Positions 34,526 through 43,568 of a stretch of DNA of 64,000 nucleotides are shown piece after piece. Each line of letters begins with the position of its first letter. Position 1 is the first letter of the stretch. The translations under genes and the position numbers were made by a program. The stretch is from Aureimonas sp. AU20 (GTDB taxonomy: Bacteria > Pseudomonadota > Alphaproteobacteria > Rhizobiales > Rhizobiaceae), in the NCBI RefSeq assembly GCF_001442755.1, contig NZ_CP006370.1, positions 124,001-188,000 of the forward strand. The letters are read 5' to 3'. Under the pieces are notes generated by a model that had not been told where the DNA came from, did not search any database, and saw nothing but the letters and a program-made list of their open reading frames with translations.

Positions 34526-35995
34526 TCAGGCTTCCACCGCCACCCGCGCCTCGGCCGCGACCGGCCGGGGCACGAGAAGCGCCAGGGCGAGCGTCGCGGC
34601 GGCGATCAGGAACACGCCCCAGAAGGTGAGATGCAGCGAGGCGCCGAGCGCCAGACGCGCGGCCCCGTCGGCGGCGAGAGCCCCGGTCTCGCCGAGCAGG
34701 CGCCGGATTTCCTCGAAGCCGCCGGCAGGCCCCGTCCCGCCCAGCAGCGACAGGCTGAACACGGCGCCCAGCGCGCTGGCGCCCAGCGTCGAGCCGAGAT
34801 TGCGGGCGAAGACGTTGGAGGCGGTGGCCGCGCCCCGCTCGCTCCAGCCGACGCTGCCCTGGATCATCACGATCGCCGCCGTGTTGAGAAAGCCCATGCC
34901 AAGCCCCATCACCACCGAGCCCAGCGCCGGCACGGCGGGCGACATGCCGGGCTGCAGGATCAGGAATGGCAAAGCGCCGATGGGCAGGAGAACGGCGCCG
35001 AAGAGCAGCGTCGGCCGCAGGCCGAAGCGCGTGAAGTTGCGCGCCGCCAGCGTCGCGCCGATCGGCCAGCCCAGCACCATGGCCGTCAGCGTGAAGCCCG
35101 CTACCAGGGCGGACTGGCCGAGCACGCCCTGCACATACATGGGCAGAAAGGTGGTGAGGCCGATCACCGACATGCCGCTGAACAGCGTCGCGGCGTTGAC
35201 GGTCAGGATCGAGCGGCGCGACCAGAGCGCCATGTCCATCATCGGGTCGGCGGCGCGCCGTTCCTGCGCGAAGAAGAGCACGGAGGAAAGCGCGAAGACG
35301 AGGCAGGCGCCCCCCGCCACCGACCAGTCCCGCGTGCCCGCCTCGGTCAGGGCGACCATGAGCGCGGCGACGGCGACGGCGAAGAGCCCGGCTCCCAGGC
35401 CGTCCACCGTCCGGCGCTCGCGCGCCACGTCCTCCTTCAGGAACATCGTGAAGCCGGCGAAGGCGAGAAGGCCGATCGGCAGGTTGATCCAGAACACCCA
35501 GGCCCAGCTGAGATGCTCCACGATCACCCCGCCGGCGAAGGGGCCGACCACGGAGGACACGCCCCAGACGCTGGCGAGAAAGCCCTGGATCTTGGCGCGC
35601 TCCTCCATCGTGTAGAGATCGCCGATCACGGTGAGGCCAACGGGTTGGATGGCGCCCGCGCCCAGCCCCTGAACGAAGCGGAAGGCGATCAGGCTCGTCA
35701 TCGACCAGGCGAAACCGCAGAGGATGGAGCCGACCAGAAACACCACGATGCCGAAAAGCAGCACCGGCTTGCGGCCGAACGTGTCGGCCAGCTTGCCGAA
35801 GACCACCGTCGTGGCGGTTTGCGTCAGGAGAAAAGAGGAGAAGACCCAGGCATAGAGCTGGAGATCGCCGAGCTGGCCAGCGATCTGGGGCATGGCGGTG
35901 GAGACGATGGTCGCCTCGATCGCGATCATGGCCATGGAGGCCATCACGGCCGCCAGGATCAGGGGCCGGCGGCGGAGGGTGGAGTCGGCATTCAT
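34526..35995 (-). CDS. MFS transporter, DHA2 (EmrB/QacA) family
   Basis: A 489-residue, 14-helix drug:proton antiporter type protein. Motif A is in GKLADTFGRKPVLL, motif C-like glycines in GVSSVVGPFAGGVIV, and an acidic residue in helix 1 (AIEATIVSTAMPQIA) is typical of DHA2. The gene follows the LysR gene at 36173 by 177 bases on the same strand; that regulator may control it. Exported compound unknown. Confidence 0.92.
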   Translation of the reverse strand: MNADSTLRRRPLILAAVMASMAMIAIEATIVSTAMPQIAGQLGDLQLYAWVFSSFLLTQTATTVVFGKLADTFGRKPVLLFGIVVFLVGSILCGFAWSMTSLIAFRFVQGLGAGAIQPVGLTVIGDLYTMEERAKIQGFLASVWGVSSVVGPFAGGVIVEHLSWAWVFWINLPIGLLAFAGFTMFLKEDVARERRTVDGLGAGLFAVAVAALMVALTEAGTRDWSVAGGACLVFALSSVLFFAQERRAADPMMDMALWSRRSILTVNAATLFSGMSVIGLTTFLPMYVQGVLGQSALVAGFTLTAMVLGWPIGATLAARNFTRFGLRPTLLFGAVLLPIGALPFLILQPGMSPAVPALGSVVMGLGMGFLNTAAIVMIQGSVGWSERGAATASNVFARNLGSTLGASALGAVFSLSLLGGTGPAGGFEEIRRLLGETGALAADGAARLALGASLHLTFWGVFLIAAATLALALLVPRPVAAEARVAVEA

Positions 35996-36172
35996 GCAGG
36001 GTCAACCGATCGACGGGGCGCGGGGAGAGGCGCGGGAGAACAGGACCCGGGCCGGCGACAGGGTCGGTCGGCGGGGATCGTCAGGCACGCAAACTAATCC
36101 GCTTCACGTTCTCGCGAAAGGGTGAAGTCAGCAGCCGCGACGCGCCTTCGCAGGGGCTGAGACGGCAGGCGC

Positions 36173-37072
36173 TTACACCCTTGATCCCGCACAATAGGCG
36201 CCAAAGGCCGCAACGAGATGGGTGAACACGGCGTCGATGCGGGCGCTTCGCCTGAGGTCCTCGTGCGCCACGATCCAGGTGTCGAGCTCGTAGACCACGA
36301 CATCCGGCAGCACTCGGACGAGATCGCGCTGGCCGATCGGAACCTGGGCGACGCCGATGCCGAGGCCGGCGCGGACGGCGGCGAGTTGCGCGGGGTGGTT
36401 GTCGGTTCGAAGCGCGAAGCGGGCCGCCACGCCCTCACGGGTCAAAAGGGCGTCCACCACCGCGAGTTCAGCCGGCGAGCGATCGGGGCCGATCAGCCGA
36501 TGCCCCTCCAGATCCTTCATGCTCTGCGGCAGGCCCCGCGCCTCGACATAGGCCGGCGCGGCGAAGAACCCGACCGGAATGCGCCCGACATGGCGCATCA
36601 CCAGCGCATCCTGCCGGGGCGGATGCATGCGCACAGCGATATCGGCTTCCTGATGCAGGAGGTCGGCCGAGGCGTTGCTCAGAACCAGCTCGACGTCGAG
36701 ATCGGGATGGCGCTTGCTCAGCGCGCCCAGCATGGGCGGCAGCACTTCGACGCCGACGAAGTCTGGAACGCTGAGGCGCACCGACCCGGCAACCGACCCC
36801 GCCTTCTCCGACGCGGCCCGGCCGAAGGCTTGCGAGGCGAAACCCATGCGCCGGACATGCTCGGCCAGCGCCCGCGCGTGCTCGGTCGGCGCAAGGCCGT
36901 TCACGCCCCGCGCGAAGAGCGGCTGGCCGATCGATCGTTCGAGATCTTCCACGCGCCGCCGAACCGTCGGCTGGGTGAGACCCAGCGCGCGGGCTGCCGC
37001 CGAAAGGCTGCCCGTGTCCACCACGGCGAGAAAGGCGCGCTGGTCGTCCCAGCCGGGTTCGGATTGGCTCAT
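36173..37072 (-). CDS. LysR family transcriptional regulator
   Basis: A 299-residue regulator with the N-terminal winged helix (WDDQRAFLAVVDTGSLSAAARALGLTQPTVRRRVEDLE) and a periplasmic-binding-like effector domain. It is divergent from the NAD(P)-binding protein at 37163 (90-base gap), the usual arrangement for LysR and a target; the MFS gene downstream is a second candidate target. A ribosome binding site is weak (GAAAAG). Confidence 0.92.
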   Translation of the reverse strand: MSQSEPGWDDQRAFLAVVDTGSLSAAARALGLTQPTVRRRVEDLERSIGQPLFARGVNGLAPTEHARALAEHVRRMGFASQAFGRAASEKAGSVAGSVRLSVPDFVGVEVLPPMLGALSKRHPDLDVELVLSNASADLLHQEADIAVRMHPPRQDALVMRHVGRIPVGFFAAPAYVEARGLPQSMKDLEGHRLIGPDRSPAELAVVDALLTREGVAARFALRTDNHPAQLAAVRAGLGIGVAQVPIGQRDLVRVLPDVVVYELDTWIVAHEDLRRSARIDAVFTHLVAAFGAYCAGSRV

Positions 37073-37162
37073 CGCTTTTCGATGAACGGCCTGTCGCTTC
37101 TCGTCAATTCCTCACTGGCTCCTGCGGCCTTAAATTTCGTTTCAGCAACAGGAGACGGACCC

Positions 37163-38116
37163 ATGAGCAAGACAATTCTCGTTCTCGGCGCGACGGGCGG
37201 CATCGGCGGTGCTCTGGCGCGCGAAGCCTTGACGCGCGGCTGGACGGTGCGCGCGCTGGTGCGCGATCCCGCCAAGGCCGCGCGCGACTGGCAAGGCTCG
37301 CCCGCCCCCGAGTGGGTTCGGGGCGACGCGATGGTGCGCGCGGATGTCGTCGGCGCGGCCGGCGGCGTCGCGGCGATCGTCCACGCCGTGAACCCGCCGG
37401 GCTACCGGAACTGGTCGCAGCTGGTGCTGCCGATGATCGACAACACGATCGCCGCCGCCCGGGCGGCGGGCGGCGCCCGCATCGTGCTTCCCGGCACGAT
37501 CTACAATTACGACGCGGCCTCGACGCCCATCGTGGACGAGCGGACGCCGCAGCAGTCCAAAGGGCGAAAGGGGCGCATCCGCACCGAGATGGAACGGCGC
37601 CTCGCCGATGCCGCGCCCGACGTGCCGAGCCTCGTCGTGCGGGCGGGCGACTTCTTCGGCCCCGGCGCCCAGCAGACGTGGTTCGCCCAGGCCCTAGCCA
37701 AGCCCCCGCTGGAGCGCATCGTCTCGCCCGGCCGCGCCGGCGTCGGCCATGGCTGGGCCTATCTGCCCGATCTGGCGGAGGCGATGGTGCGGCTGATGGA
37801 CCTGCCGGCGGGGGCGCTGGCCCCGGCCGAGCGCGTGCAGTTCGGCGGCGTCTGGGATGGCGACGGCAGCGGGATGATCTCGGCGATCCGCCGCGCGGCG
37901 GGTCGACCGGACCTTCCCGTCAAGCGGTTTCCCTGGTGGCTGATGCGGCTTCTCGCGCCGTTCGGCGGCTTCCCGCGCGAGGTGGTGGAGGTCAGCGGCT
38001 TCTGGCGCCATCCCGTCCGGCTCGACAACGCCCGCCTCGTGACGCTGCTCGGCGAGGAGCCGCACACGCCGCTCGACACGGCGGTCGCGGCTGCCCTTCA
38101 GGACATGCGGCCGTGA
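37163..38116 (+). CDS. NAD(P)H-binding / NAD-dependent epimerase-like protein
   Basis: A 317-residue atypical extended SDR. The Rossmann motif GATGGIGGALA lies at residues 9-19. NAD(P)-binding and substrate regions follow (LPGTIYNYD, then VVRAGDFFGPGAQQTWF), but the canonical YxxxK is replaced by a KGRKGRIRTEME segment, so it may be a reductase or regulator-like NmrA relative rather than a classical epimerase. GGAG precedes the ATG. It is divergent from the LysR gene. Confidence 0.85.
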   Translation: MSKTILVLGATGGIGGALAREALTRGWTVRALVRDPAKAARDWQGSPAPEWVRGDAMVRADVVGAAGGVAAIVHAVNPPGYRNWSQLVLPMIDNTIAAARAAGGARIVLPGTIYNYDAASTPIVDERTPQQSKGRKGRIRTEMERRLADAAPDVPSLVVRAGDFFGPGAQQTWFAQALAKPPLERIVSPGRAGVGHGWAYLPDLAEAMVRLMDLPAGALAPAERVQFGGVWDGDGSGMISAIRRAAGRPDLPVKRFPWWLMRLLAPFGGFPREVVEVSGFWRHPVRLDNARLVTLLGEEPHTPLDTAVAAALQDMRP

Positions 38117-38123
38117 CCTCCCC

Positions 38124-38906
38124 CTAGCGAACCGCCAGCCCGGCGTGCAGCCCGCCATCGATCAGGAAGTCGGCGCCCGTGACGAAGCCCGCCTTGTCGG
38201 AGGCGAGATAGGCGATCATCTCGGCGACCTCCTCCGGCTCGCCGATGCGTCCCAGCGGATGGGCCGCGCCGAAGCGGGCGAAGGCCTCCTCTTCCGAAAC
38301 GCCCTCGCCGCCATAGGTGCGGGCGGCGAGCGAGAGGATCGGCGTGCGCACCGAGCCGGGCGAGACCGAATTGACGCGCACCTTATCGCCCGCATGGTCC
38401 AGCGCCATGGCCCGCGTCAACGCGTGGATCGCGCCCTTGGTCGCGACATAGGCCGCGACGTTGGGCTGGCAGTTGTGGCCCTGCACGGAGGAGACGTTGA
38501 CGATCGCGCCGCCGCCGCGCCGGATCATGTGCGGAATGGCGAAGCGCCCGGTGAGATAGATCGAGCCGACATTCACCGCCATGCAGCGCGCCCAGTCGGC
38601 GGCCGCCGTCGTCACCACCGTGCCATAGGGATGGACGGCGGCGGAGTTCACGACGATGTCGATTCCACCCCCAAGCTCGGCGCATTCGGCCACTGCCGCC
38701 TCGACCTCCGCCTCGTCCGACACGTCGGTCAGGCGGGTGCGCAGCGCGAGCCCCCGCTCGCTCGCCAGCCGGTCGAGCGCCGCGTTGGCGGCGGGGTCGA
38801 TGCCGCAGACGAGGACGCTCGCCCCGCCCGAGGCGAGCCTCACCGCCGCTGCCGCTCCGATGCCCGAGCTTCCCGTGACGAGCGCGACCTTGCCGGCGAA
38901 ATCCAT
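38124..38906 (-). CDS. SDR family oxidoreductase (candidate fructuronate reductase)
   Basis: A 260-residue classical SDR with TGSSGIG (11-17), NSAA, catalytic Ser139/140, Tyr153 and Lys157 (YVATK) and a C-terminal FLIDGGLHAG. It is 12 bases downstream of the FadR-type regulator and close to mannonate dehydratase (39781). In Bacillus and others an SDR replaces UxuB as D-mannonate oxidoreductase, so reduction of fructuronate to mannonate is a reasonable inference, not shown by sequence. It ends eight bases from the convergent gene at 38116. Confidence 0.9.
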   Translation of the reverse strand: MDFAGKVALVTGSSGIGAAAAVRLASGGASVLVCGIDPAANAALDRLASERGLALRTRLTDVSDEAEVEAAVAECAELGGGIDIVVNSAAVHPYGTVVTTAAADWARCMAVNVGSIYLTGRFAIPHMIRRGGGAIVNVSSVQGHNCQPNVAAYVATKGAIHALTRAMALDHAGDKVRVNSVSPGSVRTPILSLAARTYGGEGVSEEEAFARFGAAHPLGRIGEPEEVAEMIAYLASDKAGFVTGADFLIDGGLHAGLAVR

Positions 38907-38918
38907 GACTGTCCTCGT

Positions 38919-39650
38919 TCAGTTCGTTTGCGTTTGCGTCTGCTCGCTCGCGGCGATGAAGCGCAAGCCGTAGCTGAGATGGCGCCCGATCAGATAGGCA
39001 TAGGCGACCCGGTCGCGCTCGCGCAGGGCCGCCACGATTTCGAGATGCGCCGCATGCGTGTCGACCTCCACGATGCGCGCCTCCTTGCCGACGCGCATGA
39101 GGTTTTCGATCGCCGGCCTCAGCATTCGAAACGTGGCGCGTGCGGTGCCGTTGCCCGACAGCGCGATCAGCGCCTCGTGGAACTCGTAGTCCGCCCGCGC
39201 CAGTTCCGCGACGCCGCCAGCGCCGAGGATTTGGTCGTTCACGGCCTGGAGATGGTCGAGATCGGCCTCCGAAGCGTGGAGGATGATGTGGTCGCCGACG
39301 CCGGTCTCCAGAATGCGGCGAAAGCCCTGAACGTCGCGAAACCCTTCGGCCGAGACGCCTTGGTGGAAGGAGAACAGCCGCTCTACCGCCGCCGCGTGCC
39401 CATCGGAGACGATCGCGCCGCTTTTGGGCCGGGTCTCGATCAGGCCGAAGGCGCGAAGGATTACCAGCGCCTCGCGAACCGTGTTGCGCGAGGCGCCCAG
39501 GATCTCGCAGAGTTCGCGCTCGGTGGGGAACGGATCGCCCGCGCGAAGGCCGCGCACCGCCAACAGCTCGCGGATCTCGTCCACCAGCCGGTTCACCACC
39601 GACCCGGACCCGGCCTCCGTCTGTGCTTTCGGATTCGCGACCTCTTTCAT
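38919..39650 (-). CDS. GntR family transcriptional regulator, FadR/FCD type
   Basis: A 243-residue repressor. The winged helix spans about 18-80 ([48 protein letters not shown]), followed by an FCD domain with candidate metal residues in DYEFHEALI and the final HLS. The start at 39650 is chosen over an in-frame upstream codon that overlaps the operator. It is divergent from uxuA, with two TGGTnnnACCA sites between, the pattern for UxuR/ExuR-like FCD repressors that sense hexuronates. Confidence 0.92.
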   Translation of the reverse strand: MKEVANPKAQTEAGSGSVVNRLVDEIRELLAVRGLRAGDPFPTERELCEILGASRNTVREALVILRAFGLIETRPKSGAIVSDGHAAAVERLFSFHQGVSAEGFRDVQGFRRILETGVGDHIILHASEADLDHLQAVNDQILGAGGVAELARADYEFHEALIALSGNGTARATFRMLRPAIENLMRVGKEARIVEVDTHAAHLEIVAALRERDRVAYAYLIGRHLSYGLRFIAASEQTQTQTN

Positions 39651-39667
39651 GCGGAGAAGACTAGCCG

Positions 39668-39680
39668 TTGGTTGGACCAA
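39668..39680. promoter_or_regulatory. GntR/FCD operator 1
   Basis: TTGGTTGGACCAA, perfect 5-bp arms around a 3-bp centre (TTGGT-N3-ACCAA), 18 bases before the regulator start. Typical of FadR/UxuR-type FCD proteins. Confidence 0.75.
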
Positions 39681-39742
39681 ATTCAATCATTCCAGTCCGG
39701 ATGGATTGATTCCGAAGTCGATCGGCGGCAATCTCCACGCAT

Positions 39743-39755
39743 CTGGTCCAACCAA
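39743..39755. promoter_or_regulatory. GntR/FCD operator 2
   Basis: CTGGTCCAACCAA, containing TGGT-N3-ACCA, 26 bases before the uxuA start and centred 75 bp from operator 1. The spacing would allow looping or independent control of the two divergent promoters. Confidence 0.75.
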
Positions 39756-39780
39756 AACGTGCACGAAAGGGTGCCTGCCC

Positions 39781-40980
39781 ATGAACCCGATGAAGGAATG
39801 CTTCCGCTGGTACGGGCCGAACGATCCGGTTCCGCTCGCCCACATCCGCCAGGCGGGCGCCACCGGCATCGTCACGGCGCTGCATCAGATCTACGACGGC
39901 ACGGCCTGGCCCGAACAGGCCATCCGCGAGCGCAAAAGCCTGATCGAGGCCGGCGGGCTGGAATGGGCGGTGGTCGAGAGCATCCCGGTCCACAATTCCA
40001 TCAAGCTCGGCTCGGGCGAGCGCGACCGCTATATCGGCTGGTACAAGGACACGCTGAAGGCGCTGGCGGCCTGCGGCATCCAGACGATCTGCTACAATTT
40101 CATGCCCGTTCTCGACTGGACGCGCACCGAACTTCGCCACCCCATGCCCTCCGGCGCGCTGGCCCTGCGCTTCGACGCGGTGGATTTCGCGGCCTACGAC
40201 CTTTTCGTCATCCAGCGGCCCCATGCCGAGGGCGACTACAGCGAGCAGACGATCGCGCTTGCCAAGGCCCGCAAGGCCGAGATGAGCGAGGAGAAGGCCG
40301 CCCTCATCGAGCACAATCTGATCGCCGGCCTGCCCGCCAGCGAGCGGCAATACGACCGCAAGCTGTTCCTCCAGGCGCTCGGCGACTATGCCGGCCTCGG
40401 CCGCGACGAGCTGCACGACAATCTCGCCTATTTCCTGCGCGCCATCGTTCCGGTGGCGGAGGAGCTGGGCTTGCGTCTCTGCATCCATCCCGACGATCCC
40501 GCCTTCCCGCTCTTCGGCCTGCAGCGGATCGTCTCGACCTCGGACGACGCCCGGCGCATCCTAGCGGCGGCCGACAGCCCGGCGAACGGGCTCACCTTCT
40601 GCACGGGCTCCTACGGCACGCGCGCCGACAACGACCTGCCCGCCATGGTGCGCGAGTTCGGGCCGCGCATCCACTTCGCCCATCTTCGCAACGTGACGCT
40701 GGAGCCGGACGGCTCCTTCCACGAGTCCGACCATCTCGGCGGCACGGCCGACATGCCGGCGGTGATCGTGGCGCTCCTGGAGGAGCAGGCGCGGCGGGAG
40801 GCGGAAGGGCGGGCCGACTGGCAGATCCCGTTCCGCCCGGACCACGGCCATCTCATGGCCGACGATCTCGCCAAGGACCGCATCAACCCCGGTTATTCCC
40901 TGATCGGTCGCCTGCGCGGTCTCGCCGAAATTCGCGGCGTCATGCAGGGCGTGGCCGTGGAGCGCCGCTTGAGGGCCTGA
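39781..40980 (+). CDS. uxuA: mannonate dehydratase
   Basis: A 399-residue metal-dependent TIM-barrel enzyme that dehydrates D-mannonate to 2-keto-3-deoxygluconate. Family hallmarks: [20 protein letters not shown] at the start, [44 protein letters not shown] and RPDHGH near the C-terminus, with the metal-binding His, Cys and Asp residues present. Length is normal. A second ATG three codons in is an alternative start. Divergent from the FadR-type regulator; a hairpin follows the gene. Confidence 0.96.
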   Translation: MNPMKECFRWYGPNDPVPLAHIRQAGATGIVTALHQIYDGTAWPEQAIRERKSLIEAGGLEWAVVESIPVHNSIKLGSGERDRYIGWYKDTLKALAACGIQTICYNFMPVLDWTRTELRHPMPSGALALRFDAVDFAAYDLFVIQRPHAEGDYSEQTIALAKARKAEMSEEKAALIEHNLIAGLPASERQYDRKLFLQALGDYAGLGRDELHDNLAYFLRAIVPVAEELGLRLCIHPDDPAFPLFGLQRIVSTSDDARRILAAADSPANGLTFCTGSYGTRADNDLPAMVREFGPRIHFAHLRNVTLEPDGSFHESDHLGGTADMPAVIVALLEEQARREAEGRADWQIPFRPDHGHLMADDLAKDRINPGYSLIGRLRGLAEIRGVMQGVAVERRLRA

Positions 40981-41004
40981 GGCCTGAACCTCGGATCGCA
41001 TCGA

Positions 41005-41035
41005 TCGCGCAGGCTGCCGCTGGCGGCCTGCGCGA
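41005..41035 (+). terminator. candidate uxuA terminator
   Basis: Perfect 10-bp stem TCGCGCAGGC/GCCTGCGCGA with an 11-nt loop, 24 bases after the uxuA stop; a short pyrimidine-rich tract follows. It also lies between the convergent genes. Confidence 0.6.
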
Positions 41036-41081
41036 CGCTTGGGCCTTTCGAAATCTTGAGGCGCCGGCGGCTCGTCGCCCG

Positions 41082-42059
41082 TCACGCCCCGCGTGAGAAA
41101 CGATCCGCCTCGAACAGGAGGCTCGCCGCGCCGACCAAGCCTGCATTGTCGCCGAGGCGAGCGGCCACCAGCGGCACGGCGCGAAAGGGCGCGAGCGCCG
41201 CACGGCGCATGGCCGCTTCCACCAGCGGGCCGAGACGCGCGAACTGCCGCGACATGCCCCCGCCCATGACCAGGATCTGCGGGCTGTAGAGATGGAGAAG
41301 GCTGGCGAAGCCGAGGCCGAGAAGCTCCGCCTCCTCCTCGACCAGTCGCCCGGCCAGCGCGTCGCCGGCCTCTGCCGCCTCGAAGACCGACGCCGCCGAC
41401 AGCGCGCCCTCGCTCGCCTGGAGGCGGGAGGGTGGATCGCCCGCCGCCGCCTCGCGCGCCCGGCGCAGGAAGGCCGTGCCGGAGGCATGGGCCTCGAAGC
41501 AGCCGCGATGGCCGCAGGCGCAAAGCGCGCCGTCCCGGACGATCGTCATGTGGCCGATATGGCCGGCCATGCCCATGCGCCCGCGCAGGACCCGCCCGTC
41601 GGAGACGATGCCGCCGCCGATGCCCGTGCTGACCGTGGCGTAGACCATGTGATCGGCGCCCTGCCCGGCGCCGAAGCGCCATTCGCCGATCGCGGCGGCA
41701 ATGCCGTCGTTTTCCAGAAGGACCGGCAGGCCGCTCCGCGCTTCCACGGCGCGGGCGAGCGGGAAGTCGGTGAAGCCAGCGATCGTCGGCGTCGCCAGCG
41801 CGATGCCGTTGGCAGCGTCCAGCGGCCCCGGCGCGGACAGGCCGATGCCGAGGACCGGACTCGGCGCCTCGCGGGACATCACCCCTGCCAGATCGGCGAT
41901 CTGCGCCACCACGGCCTCGGCGCCCTCCGTGGCCGCCGTCGCCATCACCGCGCGATGCAGCACGGCGCCCGTCTCGTCGATCAGCGCGCCGCGAATTTGC
42001 GTCCCGCCGAGATCGATGCCGACGGCAAGGCGCGGGGATGGGCCGATGTCAGAGCCCAT
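41082..42059 (-). CDS. ROK family sugar kinase
   Basis: A 325-residue ROK protein without a DNA-binding domain, hence a kinase. ATP motif GIDLGGTQIRGAL (14-26), substrate/catalytic region LLENDG, phosphate loop STGIGGG, and the zinc motif H...CACGHRGCFEAHASG. The start at 42059 overlaps the end of the epimerase gene by 11 bases. Together with the Rpe-like epimerase it resembles the AlsK/AlsE pair for D-allose, but glucose, fructose or manno-type kinases look alike. Last gene of the five-gene operon. Confidence 0.9.
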   Translation of the reverse strand: MGSDIGPSPRLAVGIDLGGTQIRGALIDETGAVLHRAVMATAATEGAEAVVAQIADLAGVMSREAPSPVLGIGLSAPGPLDAANGIALATPTIAGFTDFPLARAVEARSGLPVLLENDGIAAAIGEWRFGAGQGADHMVYATVSTGIGGGIVSDGRVLRGRMGMAGHIGHMTIVRDGALCACGHRGCFEAHASGTAFLRRAREAAAGDPPSRLQASEGALSAASVFEAAEAGDALAGRLVEEEAELLGLGFASLLHLYSPQILVMGGGMSRQFARLGPLVEAAMRRAALAPFRAVPLVAARLGDNAGLVGAASLLFEADRFSRGA

Positions 42060-42756
42060 GCAGCCAGGCCGTGCGGGCGGCGAGGTCCGGCGCGTTGAAG
42101 GCGAGCGAGCCCAGCACAACGGTCTCGGCCCCCGCCTCGCGCAGGAGCGGAACGGTGTTTTCGCGAATGCCGCCATCGGCGGCGAGCACGATGCGATGCG
42201 GCGCATTCGTGGCGTCGATCAGTGCCTTGGCTTCGCGCAGCCGCTCGCCCGCCGCCTCGTTCAGGCTCTGGCCCTTCACGCCGATCGCGGTGCCGAGCAG
42301 CGTCAGGAAGCGCAGGCGCGGCAGAAAGCGAGCGACATCGCCGACCGGCGTTTCCACCCGCAGCACCATGCCGGCGGCAAGGCCCAGCGCCTCAAGCCGG
42401 TCCAGCGCCGCATCGGCCATCGCGGCGTTCTCGACATGCAGGCTGACGAGATCGGCGCCCGCCTCGGCAAACTGCTCGATCTGCGACAGGACCACGGCAT
42501 CGGCCACCATGAGATGCACATGGATCGGCTTTTGCGATGCTTTGCGAAGCGCCGCCACGAGATCGGGAAAGAACAGGAGCGCCGGCGCGAAATGCCCATC
42601 CGCGACGTCGACATGCAGAATGTCGGCATGCGGATCGATGCGGGCCATCTCGTCGGCGAGGCGCACGAGATCGGCCGACCAGACGGAATATTCCGCGATC
42701 AGGCGGTCGGTGGGCAGCTGGTCGATCCAGCCGCCGTCGCGAAGGTTCGAGCTCAT
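42049..42756 (-). CDS. ribulose-phosphate 3-epimerase family protein (AlsE-like)
   Basis: A 235-residue TIM barrel of the Rpe/AlsE family: EYSVWSADLVRLADEM, the first metal-site region HVDVADGHFAP, HVHLMV, and VLAADGGIRENT with the second metal Asp and phosphate-site glycines. Slightly longer than Rpe, with an N-terminal extension. Beside a ROK kinase it may act on a hexulose 6-phosphate (such as allulose to fructose 6-phosphate) rather than ribulose 5-phosphate; this is inference. It overlaps the upstream hydrolase by ATGA. Confidence 0.88.
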   Translation of the reverse strand: MSSNLRDGGWIDQLPTDRLIAEYSVWSADLVRLADEMARIDPHADILHVDVADGHFAPALLFFPDLVAALRKASQKPIHVHLMVADAVVLSQIEQFAEAGADLVSLHVENAAMADAALDRLEALGLAAGMVLRVETPVGDVARFLPRLRFLTLLGTAIGVKGQSLNEAAGERLREAKALIDATNAPHRIVLAADGGIRENTVPLLREAGAETVVLGSLAFNAPDLAARTAWLHGL

Positions 42757-43568
42757 CGGGGCAACTCCAGAAGAAAGCGGGAAAGGGCGGCGTGAAGATC
42801 GGCGACATAGCGCGCGCGATCCACCGCCTTGGGCGTGATCTCGACCATTGCGGCGCCGGGAACGAGCGCCGCGAGGGCCTTGGCATGGGCCAGCGGATGA
42901 ACCACGTCCCGCTCATGGCCGACGACGAGTGTCGGGACACGCAGCCGGGCGACCGCCTCGGCCGCGACGCCGGGCCCGTCCACCGAGATCGCGCGCAACA
43001 GGGCGGATGTGACGGAAAGCGGCTCGCGCGCGAAGAAGCCGCGCAAGGAAGCGAGATTGTCCGGCGCCTCCAGCGCCAGCCGCCGGGCGGTGCCGCCCGC
43101 CTCGAACAATCCGCGCGCCTCCTCGCCACTATGGGCAGCGATGAGCTCGCCGACCTCGGCATTGGGCCGCATGTTGCGCGGCGCGCGCTCCAGCACCCAG
43201 GCGGGGCGCACCAGCGCCAGACCGCGCACGAGATCGGGCCGCAGCACGGCAAGGCGCAGCGCGATGGCCGCGCCCATGGAAATGCCGCCGAGCGCGACCG
43301 GGCCGGCGCCCAGCCGCTCGATCGCCGCGATCAGATCGTCGGTGAAGGTCGCGATCGACAGGCGCGACAGGGCGCCGGGCTCCGAGCGCCCATGGCCGCG
43401 CATTTCCAGCGTCAGCCGGCGCAGCCCGGCCTCCGGCGGAAACCCCTCGCGCGTCTGCCCGGCATCGCCGCAGAGCCCGTGCTGGAAGAAGACCGGCGCG
43501 CCGGCCCCGCCGGCATCGTCGAGATGCAGCCGAACGCCGTCCGCCGTCTGGAAGCTTTCCACCGTCAC
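42753..43568 (-). CDS. alpha/beta hydrolase
   Basis: A 271-residue alpha/beta-fold hydrolase with oxyanion region FFQHGLCG, nucleophile elbow GGISMG (Ser97), and a later Asp (GHERDVVHP) and His in the expected order. Substrate unknown; in an operon of sugar enzymes a sugar ester or lactone is the natural guess. It overlaps both neighbours by 4 bases. Confidence 0.88.
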   Translation of the reverse strand: MTVESFQTADGVRLHLDDAGGAGAPVFFQHGLCGDAGQTREGFPPEAGLRRLTLEMRGHGRSEPGALSRLSIATFTDDLIAAIERLGAGPVALGGISMGAAIALRLAVLRPDLVRGLALVRPAWVLERAPRNMRPNAEVGELIAAHSGEEARGLFEAGGTARRLALEAPDNLASLRGFFAREPLSVTSALLRAISVDGPGVAAEAVARLRVPTLVVGHERDVVHPLAHAKALAALVPGAAMVEITPKAVDRARYVADLHAALSRFLLELPR

